64,000 bases of DNA from Kingdonia uniflora (lineage: Eukaryota; Streptophyta; Magnoliopsida; Ranunculales; Circaeasteraceae), in assembly GCA_014058105.1 (NCBI GenBank), contig JACGCM010000560.1:3658001-3722000 (forward strand), read 5' to 3'. The first letter of the stretch is position 1. The number at the start of each line of letters is the position of its first letter. Below, piece by piece: positions 1-12,063 of this stretch. A program made the translations under genes and the position numbers. The notes beneath the pieces were generated by a model that was given only the letters and a program-made list of their open reading frames with translations, was not told the origin of the DNA and did not search any database.

Positions 1-1907
1 TTGTTATCATTTTTTTCTTCAGTACTTTCATATTCTATGTTGCTGTAATTTTATTTATCTTCATCAATTTTGCTATTTGCCTTCTTAAAATTTGGCTCAA
101 TATCTAAGACTTGTTGTTCATCTTCTTCATCAGGAATGTTTTCATTGTCTTTGGTTGTCTATGTGTTGACCATTTCCAATATGCGGTGAGCTGATTTGCG
201 TATAGTCTCTAGCGTTTCATTTTTTTTATGAGTTTCATGCATTGCCCATTGATAACAATTATTTTTATACTATATTTGGTTTATTCATATATTTATAAGT
301 TAATTTATTACCTGGAATAAAGGAGTTATGGTAGAAGTTGGGGTTGAAGTTATTGACGGAGAACCATAAAATCGTTTATTTTTCTTCTTATTTTTGACAG
401 GTTCTTGTTCGATAGGTGTTAATCGCTTTCCTGTGTTCCTTTTTGCCTCAATGGTTTTTATTGGTGTGTCTAGTACATCTTCTGTCATAGTGGATACGAC
501 ATAAACCTTATAAATACTATTTGGCTTACCAACATCAGAATTTGTTAATTTAAGACCAAATACACATTCATGCCAAATTAACTTATCTTTGAGATAGTGG
601 GACACCATTGTATCGTCATTGTTCTGTAGTTTATTATTAACAAATTAAATATTAGTGTCACACGGTAAGTAGAGAGCTAAATGAATCGATATGTAGTCTC
701 TTTAAGGTTTAACTGCATATGTACCTTTTTTGATAGTTCTTTAATTGCCTTTGTTATATTATCAAAAAACATCTGCAGCTGTGAATCGAACATTTTCACC
801 TTGATGGATCCAGTGTCATCTTAGACGTCTACCTGCAATATGTACTTGCATTAAAAGAAGAAACAATTGGTATGATATATTTGTAGTGAAAAAAAGAAAT
901 TGGTGTTTATACCTAGTAAGTAGGCTACTGATTATTTTATTGCAGTAAGAATTATAGAATTTGTCATTCTAATGGTTAACTTTCTGTTTGCAGTTGTTGC
1001 ATGACTCATAACAAAACCCGTACTCATGATAAATCTTTAATATCCATGCTTTGATGTTGTAGATTGCATTATGATATGAATTATTTATTTATGTTTAAGA
1101 ATGTTAAGCACTTGGAAATATGTTCATGTGAAATAACTTGGTACCTTGATCGCATAATGTTTTGATATTTTGATCTTTAATTATTTTATAGATATTTGAA
1201 TCTATCATTTCTTGATTAAACCACTTTGTACCCTTAGTCGGTGTTATTTGAATACTTGTTTCCGCGGTACATATTTGAAAAATTATATTATTGTGAACAA
1301 TTAGTATTAATAATGTTTTGTTATTCATATGGATCAAGAGATTGCATTACCTATTAGAATACTCAAATGCTTCAGGAATTGCTAGGTTAAAATGCGTCTT
1401 TATTGCATAAGTTGAGTTTAGGGCCATATTGTAATGTCCTAGAATTTCAGGGTAATTTTTTTGTTTATTATTAAGCATTGTTACTATGATTCATATATTG
1501 TTATTCGTTATGCATCCATTTAATCCTTTCGGCAGGTTTTGTATGTTAGATTCATTTTATGTAGTTTCGGTGGTACGGTGGTTATTTGGAGGAGGAGGTG
1601 GCGTTGTGGCCTTGGGAACCCCTAGATGGGTTGGTGGTGATGTTTATTTGATGTGTTTATGGTTTGGTGTGGTTCCGGTGAGCCGTTGTATTGACCGATA
1701 GGTTTTCGGAGTTTTTCGAGCAAAAATTTATTTTTTGGGGTTTAGGCATTTTGGTGGCCGTGAAGCGGTAGAGTTGGTGTTTAGAGCTTGGGAACCCTTT
1801 TCTAGGGTTGTGATGGTTGTTCGGGTTGTTCCAGTCTTCAGTGGGTCTTGGCGTTGTGTGTGGTTCAGGAGGACCTCAGAGTGACATTTTTGGATTTTTC
1901 CAGTTTC

Positions 1908-1929
1908 CGTTCGAACGATCGTTCGAACG
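1908..1929. repeat. 22 bp perfect palindrome containing two TTCGAA cores
   Basis: The central 18 bases TTCGAACGATCGTTCGAA equal their own reverse complement, and the symmetry extends two bases further on each side. It lies about 30 bases upstream of the TATA-like run in the LTR. Confidence 0.9.
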
Positions 1930-1939
1930 ACTGGTCGGT

Positions 1940-1948
1940 TATATATAT
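1940..1948 (+). promoter_or_regulatory. TATA-like box of the LTR promoter
   Basis: TATATATAT precedes a pyrimidine-rich stretch (CTCTCTCC and following), typical of a plant LTR transcription start. The counterpart in the minus-strand solo LTR is TATAAATACC at 15091-15100. Assignment rests on position and motif only. Confidence 0.5.
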
Positions 1949-2096
1949 CATTATCCATTCTCTCTCCTTACATTTCTCTTTCACTCTCTCTCTCTTCTCC
2001 TAACCGAATCCTCTTCTCTCCAAACTGAATCTTCTCCTCCCTCGCTTGCCGATTTCTTCGTAGATTCTTCACCGTGATCTCCGCCGTTTTCCTTCG

Positions 2097-2102
2097 GTGA
2101 GT
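2097..2102 (+). promoter_or_regulatory. Conserved 5' splice-donor-like site in the LTR
   Basis: CTTCG|GTGAGTAAT matches the plant donor consensus. The equivalent site is recognisable in six other LTR copies: 14796 (minus strand), 23748 (mutated to AT), 31756, 34544, 56023 and 63687. All follow a pyrimidine-rich leader. Confidence 0.55.
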
Positions 2103-4420
2103 AATTCCTCTCTCTCTCTCTTGTATCATTAGTTAATTTCAGTTTTGGTGAGAACCCTTGTGATGTTGGACTGATTTAGGGTCTATGATTAGTGAGTGTA
2201 TTGTTGATTTGAGGAGTGTGATCATTGTAGGTGTTGGCCGGTGGCGGTGATTGCGTAGGTTGAATTGCTGGTGTTTGGGTGCCTAAAATTATGGAGTTTT
2301 CTTGCAGCTGTTAGGGTGGTGATTGGGGTTTGGTGTAGTTAGAAAGAGGTGGTGTTGTGGTTGCTCTAGGTAGTGGTTGTTGCTGTTCTGGAGAGGGCTG
2401 CCTGAGCCGACAAGTGTGGCCATTTTGGTTAAGAAATTACTGCCGTAGTTACTGTTATTCTAGAGGAAAGAGATGACTGTTTTTACCCTCTTCGAACACC
2501 GGCTATGTGATTGTTGGGCGACTGAATTGGTGGGGTTAGAGTGGCATATCTTTATGTGATTAGGGTGATCGGAGTAGCGCAGCGTAGCGTGGTGAACCGT
2601 GGGTTTAGATGCAGTTTTGTTACTGAATTCAGTTGTGGTGCTGATCTGAAACGCAGTTTCGGGCGGCTATCCTTTGTCGGAGTTGCGATTGGGCTCCGGT
2701 ACTTCATAGTGGTTGATGTTGTGGTGTTTCTGGTCCTTTCCGTGATTGATTTGGAGTTCCGAAAGTCGATTCGCGGAGGACATTTCCGTTGGGGTGCTGT
2801 TTGGGCAGTTTTGCTGAGATTGTCGTTTTGAGCATATCGTCAGACGAGTTTTATCTTCCTTAATAACTAGACCATTATATTGATTTATGAGTTATTGTAT
2901 CACATAGTTTATCATGTTTATTACTGTGATTATGTTAGTATATGGGTTAATTGCTTAGGGCACATTCACGGGTTATCCGTTTGGCATACCTTAGGCGAGA
3001 GTACTTAAGGGTTTGATAAGTTAGTAAAACCCGAGTAAGTTATAAGTTTAGTTACTAGATAGAACCCGTAGGTTATGATTAGCCAGATGAGGTTATTCTC
3101 TGTTGTCGTCGATGTGACGATGACTACTGAGATTCCTCTTAGACCGATTTCATTGAGGGTGGTCCTCATGAATCCTTTCTTGGTTGAGGTTAAGAACAAA
3201 TGCATTTCTCAGTATATTGCGACGCCCATAGTCGATATATATATATGTATAATATATTGAGTGTGGTACTGTTGGTTAGTTATTAGGGTGCCCAGCTTGT
3301 TTCAGGGCACTAGTAACTTGGTTTGACTATTAGTAGAGACTTATGGATGGTATGTGGGTTTCGCCGCCATTTCTCAGAGATAGTGTAGTTCAGAGACTAT
3401 AGTTCTCACCTTATAGTATACCACCTTGGTTAGTATGGGTTGCTGGAGTTGTTTCCAGGGTAGTCTTGGGGCGACATAGCTTCAGTAAGACTTGGTCTTC
3501 GGTTTGGAGCTCGTCCTCTTGCCTGCTATTGTTTTGATTAGTCTTAGGGTTAGTCTAGGTGTACTTTGTGTTCTCAAGGCCTGGTCCTCGAGCACTCTCG
3601 TTGTGATTGGTAGTTGTTTGGAATGTTGGATTCCATGTGGGAGTGTGGTATCTCCTGGACTGTTAGTTGTTGATGGTGAGCAGATGGCTTGTCCGTGGTG
3701 GTTGGTTGTGGATATGAACTTTTGATAGTTTGACTTAGGATTGTTTGCTTATCGTGTTGTGACACTTATTGTCCTAATGATTTTTAGAGCTGATAGAACT
3801 TACTCGTAAGCCTTCTTTTCCCGGGTTGAGGCTATTAGGGCTGTGTTCCCCTCCGTCATCTAGGAGGCAGTGAGACAGGATGGCTTAGTGAGATCCGCAG
3901 CTGAGCCAGGTAGTTTATGAAGTTGTACGTTCTAGTACATCCGTGCTGGTGGCTTATGTACATGATTAGGAGGATTGTGAGTTGTTCTATTATTGGGGAT
4001 TGTTGACTACTTGTTGGACTCTTGTAGGTCACCCCATGAGTACTAGTTTGTGTTGACAGCCAGAGTACTGTTGTACTTGATGGTAATCATATTACTTTGA
4101 GGCTTCTTAGAGACTGATGTTGTTTAGGTATCGTGACGGTTAAGTTGCTGTTTCATCTAGGATTAGATGGTGCAACTAAGTCACAGAAGGGAATCTATGT
4201 TAGTTTTGGTTGCCACGCTCTCAGGCAGGTGGTTATCCTATTGTGTACTGGCTGTGTTAACAACAGTTGTGTTTCAGCCTCTAGGATTATGCTCACATCC
4301 ATAGATAATATATTCTCTCCTTTTCTTACTGCGATTGGATACATTAACAACTCCGTATCGGTTGGCCCCGATAGGTTGATAGGATCCCTAGATCAGGCTA
4401 AAGTTTTAGAGGTGAAGATA

Positions 4421-4670
4421 TGGCTGGATTAGTTTTCCTGGTGCCCAGTCTCGTCCTGCTAAGAAAGACATGGTTGGATACTATTTCCTGGTGCCCACTC
4501 TTTTCCTGCGAGTGAAGTTATGGTTGGAATAGTTCTCCTGGTGCCCAGTCTTATCCCGTGAAGAGAGACATGGTTGGATATTATTCCCTGGTGCCCAGTC
4601 TTCTTCTGCAAGTAAAGTTATGGTTGGATGCTAGTTCCTGGTGCCCAGACTCCTCAGGCGAGGTTGAAGT
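4421..4670 (+). repeat. 50 bp minisatellite, five units
   Basis: Units start at 4421, 4471, 4521, 4571 and 4621 with TGGTTGGATA or close variants, each containing CCTGGTGCCCAGTC. The period is exactly 50 bp. Units 2 and 4 are preceded by a variant of AAGAGAGACA and units 3 and 5 by a variant of AGTGAAGTTA, so there is a 100 bp higher-order pair. The related LTRs show only one such unit at the corresponding place (near 24530, 32510, 35320). Confidence 0.9.
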
Positions 4671-6719
4671 ACCTATATTAATATCTTTTAGTCTGGTCGA
4701 GCTAGTGCAGTACATCGTACCCTTCTATCCAATAATATCCGGTAAGGTAAATCCTTTTTTAGCAGTTGTCAGCCCACTTTAGTCTTGGGGGATAGCCCTT
4801 TGGGTTGACATCGCTAAACCATTGTATTTGGGATAGGTATGGAACTATCCCACATCATCATAAATCTTTCTGCATCATTATCATCAAGCATATCATTGCA
4901 TCTCAGCATACTTCTAATTCGTAGGTTCTTCTGATAGAAATCCTTAACCCTTTTTGCATTATGTTTTAATATAGAATCTTCTGCACTTGGGATAATCATA
5001 AGATTATCTCTTTCTATCATATCATCATCATACCATATCATTGCATTGGGATAATTATGGGATTATCCAAGTTCATCATATTCCTCTACTCTTATCTTAA
5101 ATTCCTCTTCTCCTAATTGATTGCGGTGTCATTAGATTCCTCTTCCTTCTGTATATTCTCCTCCTTTCTGCATCTACTCCTCCCTCTTCTATATCTAGTT
5201 AATTTATTAGGTTGAGTAGTCTGTTGGTTGCTGTGAACTTTAGGCTTGTATTTGGTTGTGGGCGATCTCATTCAGCTTGTGGTAGGTTCAGGATTGTGCC
5301 TGGTTGGGGTTTGGATAACCCGATCGGTTTGTAGTTGTCCGAGGGTTGTTTACCCATGTGTGTGATTTGTATCCCTGAGATAGATTAGTTACGCGTGGCG
5401 CTGAGACCCACAGTAGTGATTAGAGTGTAGTTAGTGGTCCTTGTGACTATAGTATAGATTAACACTCCTTTGCACGAGGTATATTTATTGATAAATTTAT
5501 TAGTCATCCTATATATATTGATATATAGATATATATATATATTGCTTATCGTTAGATATCATTATATCCTATTATCATTAATATTTATATCCATCTCATT
5601 GGTTAGTATAATCGTTTAGCTATTCTTGGGAGTTAGTGAGCTCGTTGTTTGCTCACTCTCGCATTCCCCCTTTCAGTGGAAGGTTGTTTCAGGTTTTAGT
5701 TGCTGCTGTGGTGATCTTTAGGGAGCTGAGCTGGAGGCTCAATCTCCTTTTATTGCAGTTGGGCTTGTTGCGTAGAGGTTTGTAGAATCTTACGTTTAGA
5801 TTTTATAATCTTAGTCTTCTGCTGTTTCTATTTTCCTTATTACTCTGTTGTGATACTATTGTGAATGACTGAGCCAAAATTTATCTACGGCTCGGTTGTT
5901 CGCGGGGCGAATCTTTGGATTCCCCGACCTGCACATCCTTGAATCTTAGTAATTGGTCTAGCTACCGATTACTAGATTTTGGGGCGTGACACATATTTCC
6001 TATGAAATAGTTTAACATATTGGGTTAGCTATTTGGACATATAGATTAATGCAATTAAAGTAGAAATTTCTTTATACAACCTTTCCAGTTTCTTATAGTC
6101 CCTGTTGTAAGCACCAAAATAGCATTAGGTGAGTCATGTTGGTCAAGTTGTCTTCCTAATTCAATAAGAATTGATCCCCACAATGTAATTTCCAATTGGA
6201 TGCCTGTGTGAGTTGGTTGAAACATAAGTGTTGGTAAATATGTTTAGATCAATTAAAAAAGGTGTAGCAGTATTAGGTATTGAAAAATATATATAAAGCA
6301 GTAGTTAATACCTTTTGTTCTCGATTGTAGCATTTTTCTTCTTAACTTCTCCACCGTTCTTTAGTTGTAGGGGTGTTGTAGGTGTAACAGATATTATGCG
6401 ACCGATAACATCTACTCTTGAGAATATTTATTGTAATTAAGCATAAACGAATAACTTTTAACTTTAAAGTTTCTTATAATAAACCGAAGTACCCATAAAA
6501 AGAAAAAACCAAAACAAAAAAAACAAACTCAAACCAGCGCTTTCTCCATCTCTCTACGATTTTGCAATTCTGTCATTGTCTCTCTCTCTGCGTTTTATTG
6601 CTTCAATTTTGCCTTATGTTATCTCTGTCTTTCTACGTTTTATGCATTTTACAATTCTGCCGATTATCTCTCTCTCTCAACGTTTTGTTGCTTCAATTTT
6701 GCCTGGTTTTCACAGCGCA

Positions 6720-7180
6720 ACATACATTGTCTCCTCTAATGAAGGAGGGGTAGAAAGAGGTAATCATGATTTTCTCCATGTAATTGAAGAACGTGGTGTT
6801 CGAACTTATTATAACACCTACATTTGGTTACTTAAGGGATGTGGGTCATTTGGAGAGGTTAAGAGCTTTATGGACGGATTTTGATGTCTGGGTTTGATGG
6901 GGAATCACTTTTGTGTGATCAACTCATTGATATATTGGGTTTGGTGAATTTGAGTATGGGGTTGGAGTGTTTGAAGATATGCCTTAAAAGAGGGTATCTT
7001 CTTGGAACAGTATGATTCATAGGTTAACGAGGTGACAATTGGGTGATCGAAGGGTGTTGCATTTGTTTTTGAGGATGATTCGGGAAGGTGGCTCAGTTCC
7101 GGATCGTGATTCTTTTTATAGTGTTTTAAGGGGTTATAGTGGAGTGAGTGTTAGGGGTTTTAAGATTGTTAAATAAATAA
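6720..7180 (+). pseudogene. Pentatricopeptide-repeat protein gene fragment, copy A
   Basis: Reading through frame changes gives HVIEERGVRTYYNTYIWLLK followed by GCGSFGEVKS, then GMPKRVS-like and MIREGGSVPDRDS-like stretches. These are PPR repeat signatures of the plant PLS class, organelle RNA-binding proteins. The same segments occur at 18000-18444 and 49150-49718, where more of the frame is open. Here a stop (TGA near 6883), a TAA in KIVK-stop and frameshifts break it. The fragment covers only two to three repeats of a family that usually has ten or more, so it is a captured piece and not a gene. Confidence 0.7.
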
Positions 7181-8351
7181 ATTCGCAAGTTATTTGATAT
7201 GGTTATCTCTCTTGCGTCTGCTATTTGTAGAAAGCTATTACTTCTATTGCAGATTTGTATATTATGCGGGTTTGTTAGATGTGGAAGGTGAGATTCCTTC
7301 CAATCTCTTTTGTGTTTGTTATTTTTCGAAAGCTATTTCTTCATTCTATTGCGGATTTGTATATTATGGGGGTTTATTGGATGTGGAAGGTGAGATTCCT
7401 TCCAATCTTTACGCATTGGAAGGAAACTACTCATTCTTATTGTGATATACAAACTCAACGAGTTTGGGATTTTCTGGGAGCCAAATATACTTACCAAATC
7501 AAGAACTCTGTACATGACAACAACTCCACTTTGTATGAGGTATGATCTTTGCATATTTGATTTTGCTTAATGTTCATAGTTTCCCTCATTTGGATTAATT
7601 AATCTAGGTAAATGGGTTTACTCCTTATTTAAGAGATTTTGGGTCTTAATTTTGTTGATTATATGATGAATCTTATGGGTTCAGAATGAGGGGACGATTG
7701 GGTGATTGAAGGGTGTTGCATTTGTTTTTGAGGATGATTTGGGAAGGTGGCTCGATTCTGGATCGTGATACTTTTTGCAGTATTTTAAGGGGTTGTAGTG
7801 GAGTGAGTGTTAGGGGCTTTAAGGTTGTTGAACAAATAGATTCACAAATTATTTGATATAGTTATCTCTCTTGCGTCTGTTATTTGTAGAAAGCTATTGC
7901 CTCATTCTATTACCGATTTGTATATTATGCAGGTATGTTGGATGTGAAAGGTGAGATTTCTTCCAATCCCTCTTGAGTTTGTTATTTAAAGAAAGCTATT
8001 GCTTCATTCCATTGCGGATTTGTATATTATGGGGGTTTATTGGAGTTGGAAGGAGAGATTCTTTCCAATCTTTACGCATTGGAAGGAAACTACTTATTCT
8101 TATTGTATCGATATACAAACTCGACGAGTTTGAGATTTTTTGGGAGCCAAATATACTTACCAAATCAAGAACTCTGTACATGACAACAACTCCACTTTGG
8201 ATGAGGTATGATCTTTACCTATTTGATTTTTCTTATTGTTCATAGTTTCCCCAATTTGGATTAATTAATCTAGGTAAATGGGTTTACTCCTTATTTAGGA
8301 GATTTTGGGTCTTAATTTTGTTGATTATCTGATGAATCTTATGGGTTCAGA
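7034..8351 (+). repeat. Tandem duplication, two units of about 659 bp
   Basis: Unit 1 begins GACAATTGGGTGATCGAAGG at 7034 and unit 2 begins GACGATTGGGTGATTGAAGG at 7693. Both run through PPR-derived sequence into the BRIZ-like exon and the following intron, ending GAATCTTATGGGTTCAGAATG. The duplication therefore postdates the joining of the two gene fragments. The units differ by scattered substitutions and small indels. Confidence 0.9.
7405..7542 (+). pseudogene. BRAP2/BRIZ-like (ZnF-UBP domain) gene fragment, first unit
   Basis: The frame reads THWKETTHSYC, then QTQRVWDFLGAKYTYQIKNS and TLYEV, ending at a GAG|GTATGA donor. This resembles the ubiquitin-binding zinc finger of plant BRCA1-associated-protein-2 homologues (BRIZ), which have HWKET...CYSLDLETQRVWDY in that domain. 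A degraded second copy lies in the tandem unit at about 8065-8206, where a 2-3 base insertion shifts the frame. Family assignment is from memory of the domain and is moderately certain. The open frame starting at 7279 upstream of this exon is not recognised. Confidence 0.5.
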
Positions 8352-8389
8352 ATGGGGGTAAATGGGTATGATATTAGAGATTAGTGAAA

Positions 8390-11300
8390 TTGTTTCTAAT
8401 GTTTTTTTGATGTGGTTTTGTGAGTAGGGATTTTGCTTGCTTGATATTTAGTTTGTGTTTACGGTTTGCTTGTTTGAACCAACCCTTTCCCTCCCTGTAG
8501 ATTGCTACTACTCTTTTGCTTTGAAGATTGATATGTTCAAAGTTTGAGTTTATTTTTTCTCCCCCTTGAAGTTTTAAAATTCAAATTTATTGTCCCTCTT
8601 GCCGTTAGCAGGCACGAGTCTCTCTCTTTCTCTCTCACATATTTAATGCAGAAACAAATTCCTTCATTCAGGTTATTTATTCCTCCTTAGAATCACAAAC
8701 CCTAGAAACTCGCAAAACTTAATTAGAAGTTTGGGTCTACCTAGGGATTGAATACTTAGGCGATTTAGGGATTTCAGATGTAGAATTTAAGCTCTTGAAT
8801 TAAGGATTAATTTTTGGATCAAAAGGAATGAATTAAATTTGGGGATTTTAGATGTAGAATTTAAGCTCTTGAATTGGGGAGTAATAGAGCCAAACCCTTC
8901 AATGCCTCTTTTTGAGTATATGTGTTTGTGTCTTTGAAATAGAGAGAGAGAGAGAGAGAGTGAAGCTCACTACAACTCTCCATGAGAACAGAGAAGAAGA
9001 TCAAAGAGATGGGTCATGAGAGTACAAGTAAAGATCTTCTAGAGTTCGATCATAAACCTGATTTTATGTTATCCTCTTTAGGTACTCATCTTTTCTCTTG
9101 CACTAAATATAGATATCCCAAGTTGAGTTCATACACAATGGTTCACTCTAACTTGTGATGATGTTGTTGTTGCAGAGTCTAAGGTCCTTTAACCCTAAAA
9201 AAACCTTTTTGTCAAAAGATGCAAAACCCCAAAACTGCAATCTGGTGGTGTTACTGATGACAATAAGTTGGTTACAACTTCTATTCCTAGAAGCTAAGGT
9301 AAACTTATACTATTTTTGCTCTTTAATGGTTTTATTATAGCTGGGCTCCGCGAGGGAGAAATGTTTATAACTTATAGTATGCAATATTAGGCATGGATTA
9401 CATTTGTGAAAACACCCAAGGTCATGAATTTCTTTGAAGGTTATGCCGAATAGGGGTTACTCCTGTTAGAGTTAATTATGACTTGATAATGAAGTTGAAG
9501 TGTTTGGTGTATATGCTTTAGTTTGAGAGACGATGCTTTGTAAGTTTGCAACATTGGGTATCCGTTGAATTTTTTCAATACACCCGAGATAAAAGCAATT
9601 GGGTTATGAGTTTATAAGGGTATATGCCAAATATTGCATATACCCAAAATATCTATTGAATTTTTTCAAGACACCCAAAATATGAGTTTAGATTCTTGCT
9701 CATGATCAAACATTGCAAACAATGGGCAAAAGTCATAAATATTTGTAGGATATGAGTGATGCCCTAATTATGTATGAGTGCATTTTACTTAGTAGAGACA
9801 TATCTGATTTTCTAAGGAGATCATGTGGATTGGTTACTTTAGTCGACTCTTTCTCTCTCTCAATCAAAAATTTATTTTTCTTAGGGAACTTCTACGCATT
9901 TTCTGAATTTGTATACAGCCCCGTTGATGGTGGATGATTTTAGGCAGTGTTTAGGTTTTGAGGGAAGATGCAGAGATGACTATGGATTAAACGGTGCTCC
10001 AAATGATACATTTTTGTAACTACTCTCCTCTTTTGGTGTTGTGAAATGTTTTGTCTCTCTATTTGTAACTTATAATTATTTCCGAACTATTAATTTAATC
10101 CAGTTTAAATACTTTTAACTTTGAACTTGGCTTGAAAATGTTAGTTTTAATCTTTAGTATTGTCTTGCTACAACTATTACTGTGTCACAGTCACAGACTT
10201 GCAGTAATGATGCTAGCATAACCAATTAAAAGGATATGAGTACTTACAAAGTTGCATACCTCATATATGACTATGGCTGATCAAGGTATATCTTCCACTC
10301 TTTATTTCTCAGGGTGCTTTGATTTTGATTTCTTCAATTAATCTTTATCAAGCTTAACACATGGATATATTGTTGCACTGACTTTAGATGGACTTTATGT
10401 ATATACTGTTTAAGTTAGTAGTTTTATATCCTTTCATCTTTAACATATCATGTTGTGGTAGTTTTTCTATAAGTACTTTTGATGTGTTTCATCCAAGTAT
10501 CATTGTTGTAACTGTGCAACATTAGGTAACTATACATGGTTTAAGTGTATAGAATAAGGCTTCGGCCTTAGCCTGGGATGCCATGGTATTTTGACTTTCA
10601 GGCAATTTATCAAAGTTGGATCAGGCCATAGGCACAAAAGTTTAGATCATGATAACTGGTCTATAGACTCCATAGTATACTAAATATGAAGGTCAAATCA
10701 TTAAGGGGGCATTAGAATTGAGTTTATTTTATCCATGAGTAAATCTTTCCCAGACATATACCATTTTGTGACAAAGAAAGCTAGACCAAAAGATGAAACC
10801 TTCCCCCTTTTGAGCAATGTATTAGTTTGACGACCAATTGGAGCACGATGACATGCATAGAGGTATTGCATGCCCGTCTTAGATGACTCATCTCCAATAT
10901 GCGGGTGATCATAATGTTCTTATTCTAATGTGTATTTCTGTTTTTTCTCATAACTGGGTAGCTCCCTATTTCAATGTATTAAACTGTAAGATTTAAGAAG
11001 GAACTGATAATTTAGACGTGTTTTGATTTTCAAGATACCTTTACATTACTTAATCTTTCAAAATTCTTGGTATTGGTTCGAGATTTTAATAGGTGTATTT
11101 ATTCTTTGAATTTTCAGATTAACTATAACCATATTTTGGTATCATGGATAATGGAAATCTATCCAGTAATCAATATGGTAGTGGGCTCCAGTATATGGGT
11201 TGCTTCAAATTCCAACAACGGCCTTTGGCGCAAAGAGGAGCTTGAGTCACGGGACAATGAACTTGGCTAGGGCAGGTTGTGTTTCAAGATGATGGAAGCT

Positions 11301-11950
11301 TGACAAAGCTCAGGATAGAGGAACTCTCATCATCGTCCTTAAGTAAGTCATCCTCTTATCTTTCTAAATATTTTTCTTCCTGCTGTACGAATTATTTATT
11401 CTTATACTTCAGGTTCACTACGATGACATGCCTATACCTTGGTTGACCTTAGCTCCAATAAAACAATGCAAGAAAAGGCTTGAGGAAAACTCAGTAAGAA
11501 AGGATAAGACCCTTTATATACGAGAACCACGGGATTATAGCAAGGATCTACTAGCTCATGTTGCCTATCATATACATCTAAAGGGGTGTCTATAGTTTTG
11601 TAATAAATTTTGTGAAATATAACTGGTGGAGATGTATAGATTATTAATTCTAATACCATTTATGTCAAAAAATTGCTTAGGCATTCATTTTTATATTTGA
11701 TTTATTTTGTTAATTTGTTGAGATTTTCTTAGTGATATGTACGATTCTGTAATTTAAGCTTGTGGTATTCATAAGCGTTGTGTAGTAAACATTAAAAATT
11801 CTTGCATGTGAACCTTTCGAAGTAGTATATGTTCCTTGGAGTACCCTTTCCAAAGGCTAAGAAGGGGATGAAACTATTGGTTTAGAACGATGCTTCAAAT
11901 GTAGAAAAGTGGGAAGTGCTAAACAGTCAATAAATAATTTGCAAGATGAA
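8390..11950. other. Unassigned region, no convincing gene
   Basis: There is an (AG)10 microsatellite at 8941-8960, and a direct repeat of about 30 bp (GATGTAGAATTTAAGCTCTT) at about 8775 and 8849. A short coding-looking plus-strand stretch at 11411-11595 (starting VHYDDMPIPWLTLAPIKQ, with no obvious family) ends at a TAG. Another at 11144-11340 starts MDNGNLSSNQYGSGLQYMG and is interrupted by stops. Both look like degraded captured exons. No transposon ends were recognised. Confidence 0.4.
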
Positions 11951-11999
11951 ATTAAGTCATGCTCGTGTATGCATCAATTATTAAACATAAAGGGCTCAA

Positions 12000-12063
12000 T
12001 GATTCAAATGTAGCGCCGAAGGTGCGTCGACGTATTTACCGTGACTTGGACACGGGTAGTAAG
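12000..12063 (+). mobile_element. Degraded Helitron 3' terminus (family 2)
   Basis: GAAGGTGCGTCGACGTATTT followed by ACCGTGACTTGGACACGGGTAGTAAG closely matches the end at 48676-48731, where the hairpin CCGTGGCGGCCACGG is perfect and CTAG closes the element. Here the hairpin and final CTRR are mutated. Confidence 0.5.

Larger units (their letters stand above)
1430..5991 (+). mobile_element. Solo LTR of a Ty3/gypsy element, 4.56 kb
   Basis: It begins TGTAATGTCCTAG and ends GATTTTGGGGCGTGACA, the same termini as the other LTRs in the window. It is flanked by a perfect 5 bp target duplication, CATAT (1425-1429 and 5992-5996). No gag or pol lies inside, so it is a single LTR left after LTR-LTR recombination. 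It is about 1.8-2.1 kb longer than the related LTRs; the extra sequence lies mostly between 2870 and 4130, plus a 50 bp tandem repeat at 4421-4670. It carries a TATA-like site, a splice-donor-like site and a TTCGAA palindrome, listed separately. It splits the RPA1-like gene. Confidence 0.9.
300..6420 (-). pseudogene. RPA1: RPA1-like single-strand DNA-binding protein gene (Helitron type), split by a solo LTR
   Basis: The minus strand carries consecutive pieces of a replication protein A large-subunit-like gene. At 6312-6420 a segment reads VDVIGRIISVTP followed by NGGEVKKKNATIENK, the start of DNA-binding domain B. At 6081-6203 an exon with clean acceptor and donor reads EITLWGSILIELG and later AILVLTTGTIRNW, the typical TLWG strand of that OB fold. 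After the LTR insertion at 1430-5991 it resumes: 1104-1337 includes SIQITPTKGTKWFNQEM; about 969-1062 reads YESCNNCK, half of the RPA1 C-terminal zinc ribbon; 300-608 is an open 102-codon C-terminal stretch. Plant Helitrons commonly carry RPA1-like genes, so Helitron origin is likely but no terminus for it is visible here. The N-terminal domain is missing; the sequence changes to a PPR-bearing element near 6480. Stops and the insertion make it a pseudogene. Confidence 0.75.
6480..8390 (+). mobile_element. Gene-fragment-bearing Helitron copy, 5' truncated (PPR plus BRIZ-like cargo)
   Basis: From about 6480 the sequence matches the leader and PPR core of the elements at 17594 and 48732: pyrimidine-rich leader with CTCTCTC blocks, then the PPR coding fragment. 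The first 130-150 bp shared by the other copies, with the Helitron 5' end, is absent. The downstream cargo is a different gene fragment. No Helitron 3' end could be identified, so the right boundary is approximate. Confidence 0.6.

Noticed and set aside
1486..2831. Plus-strand open frames inside the 1430-5991 LTR
   Set aside because: They lie in promoter, leader and U5 DNA, have no family resemblance and are not kept in sister LTRs.
8980..9150. Possible start exon near ATGAGAACAGAGAAGAAG
   Set aside because: Short, no family match, and followed by no consistent exon chain.
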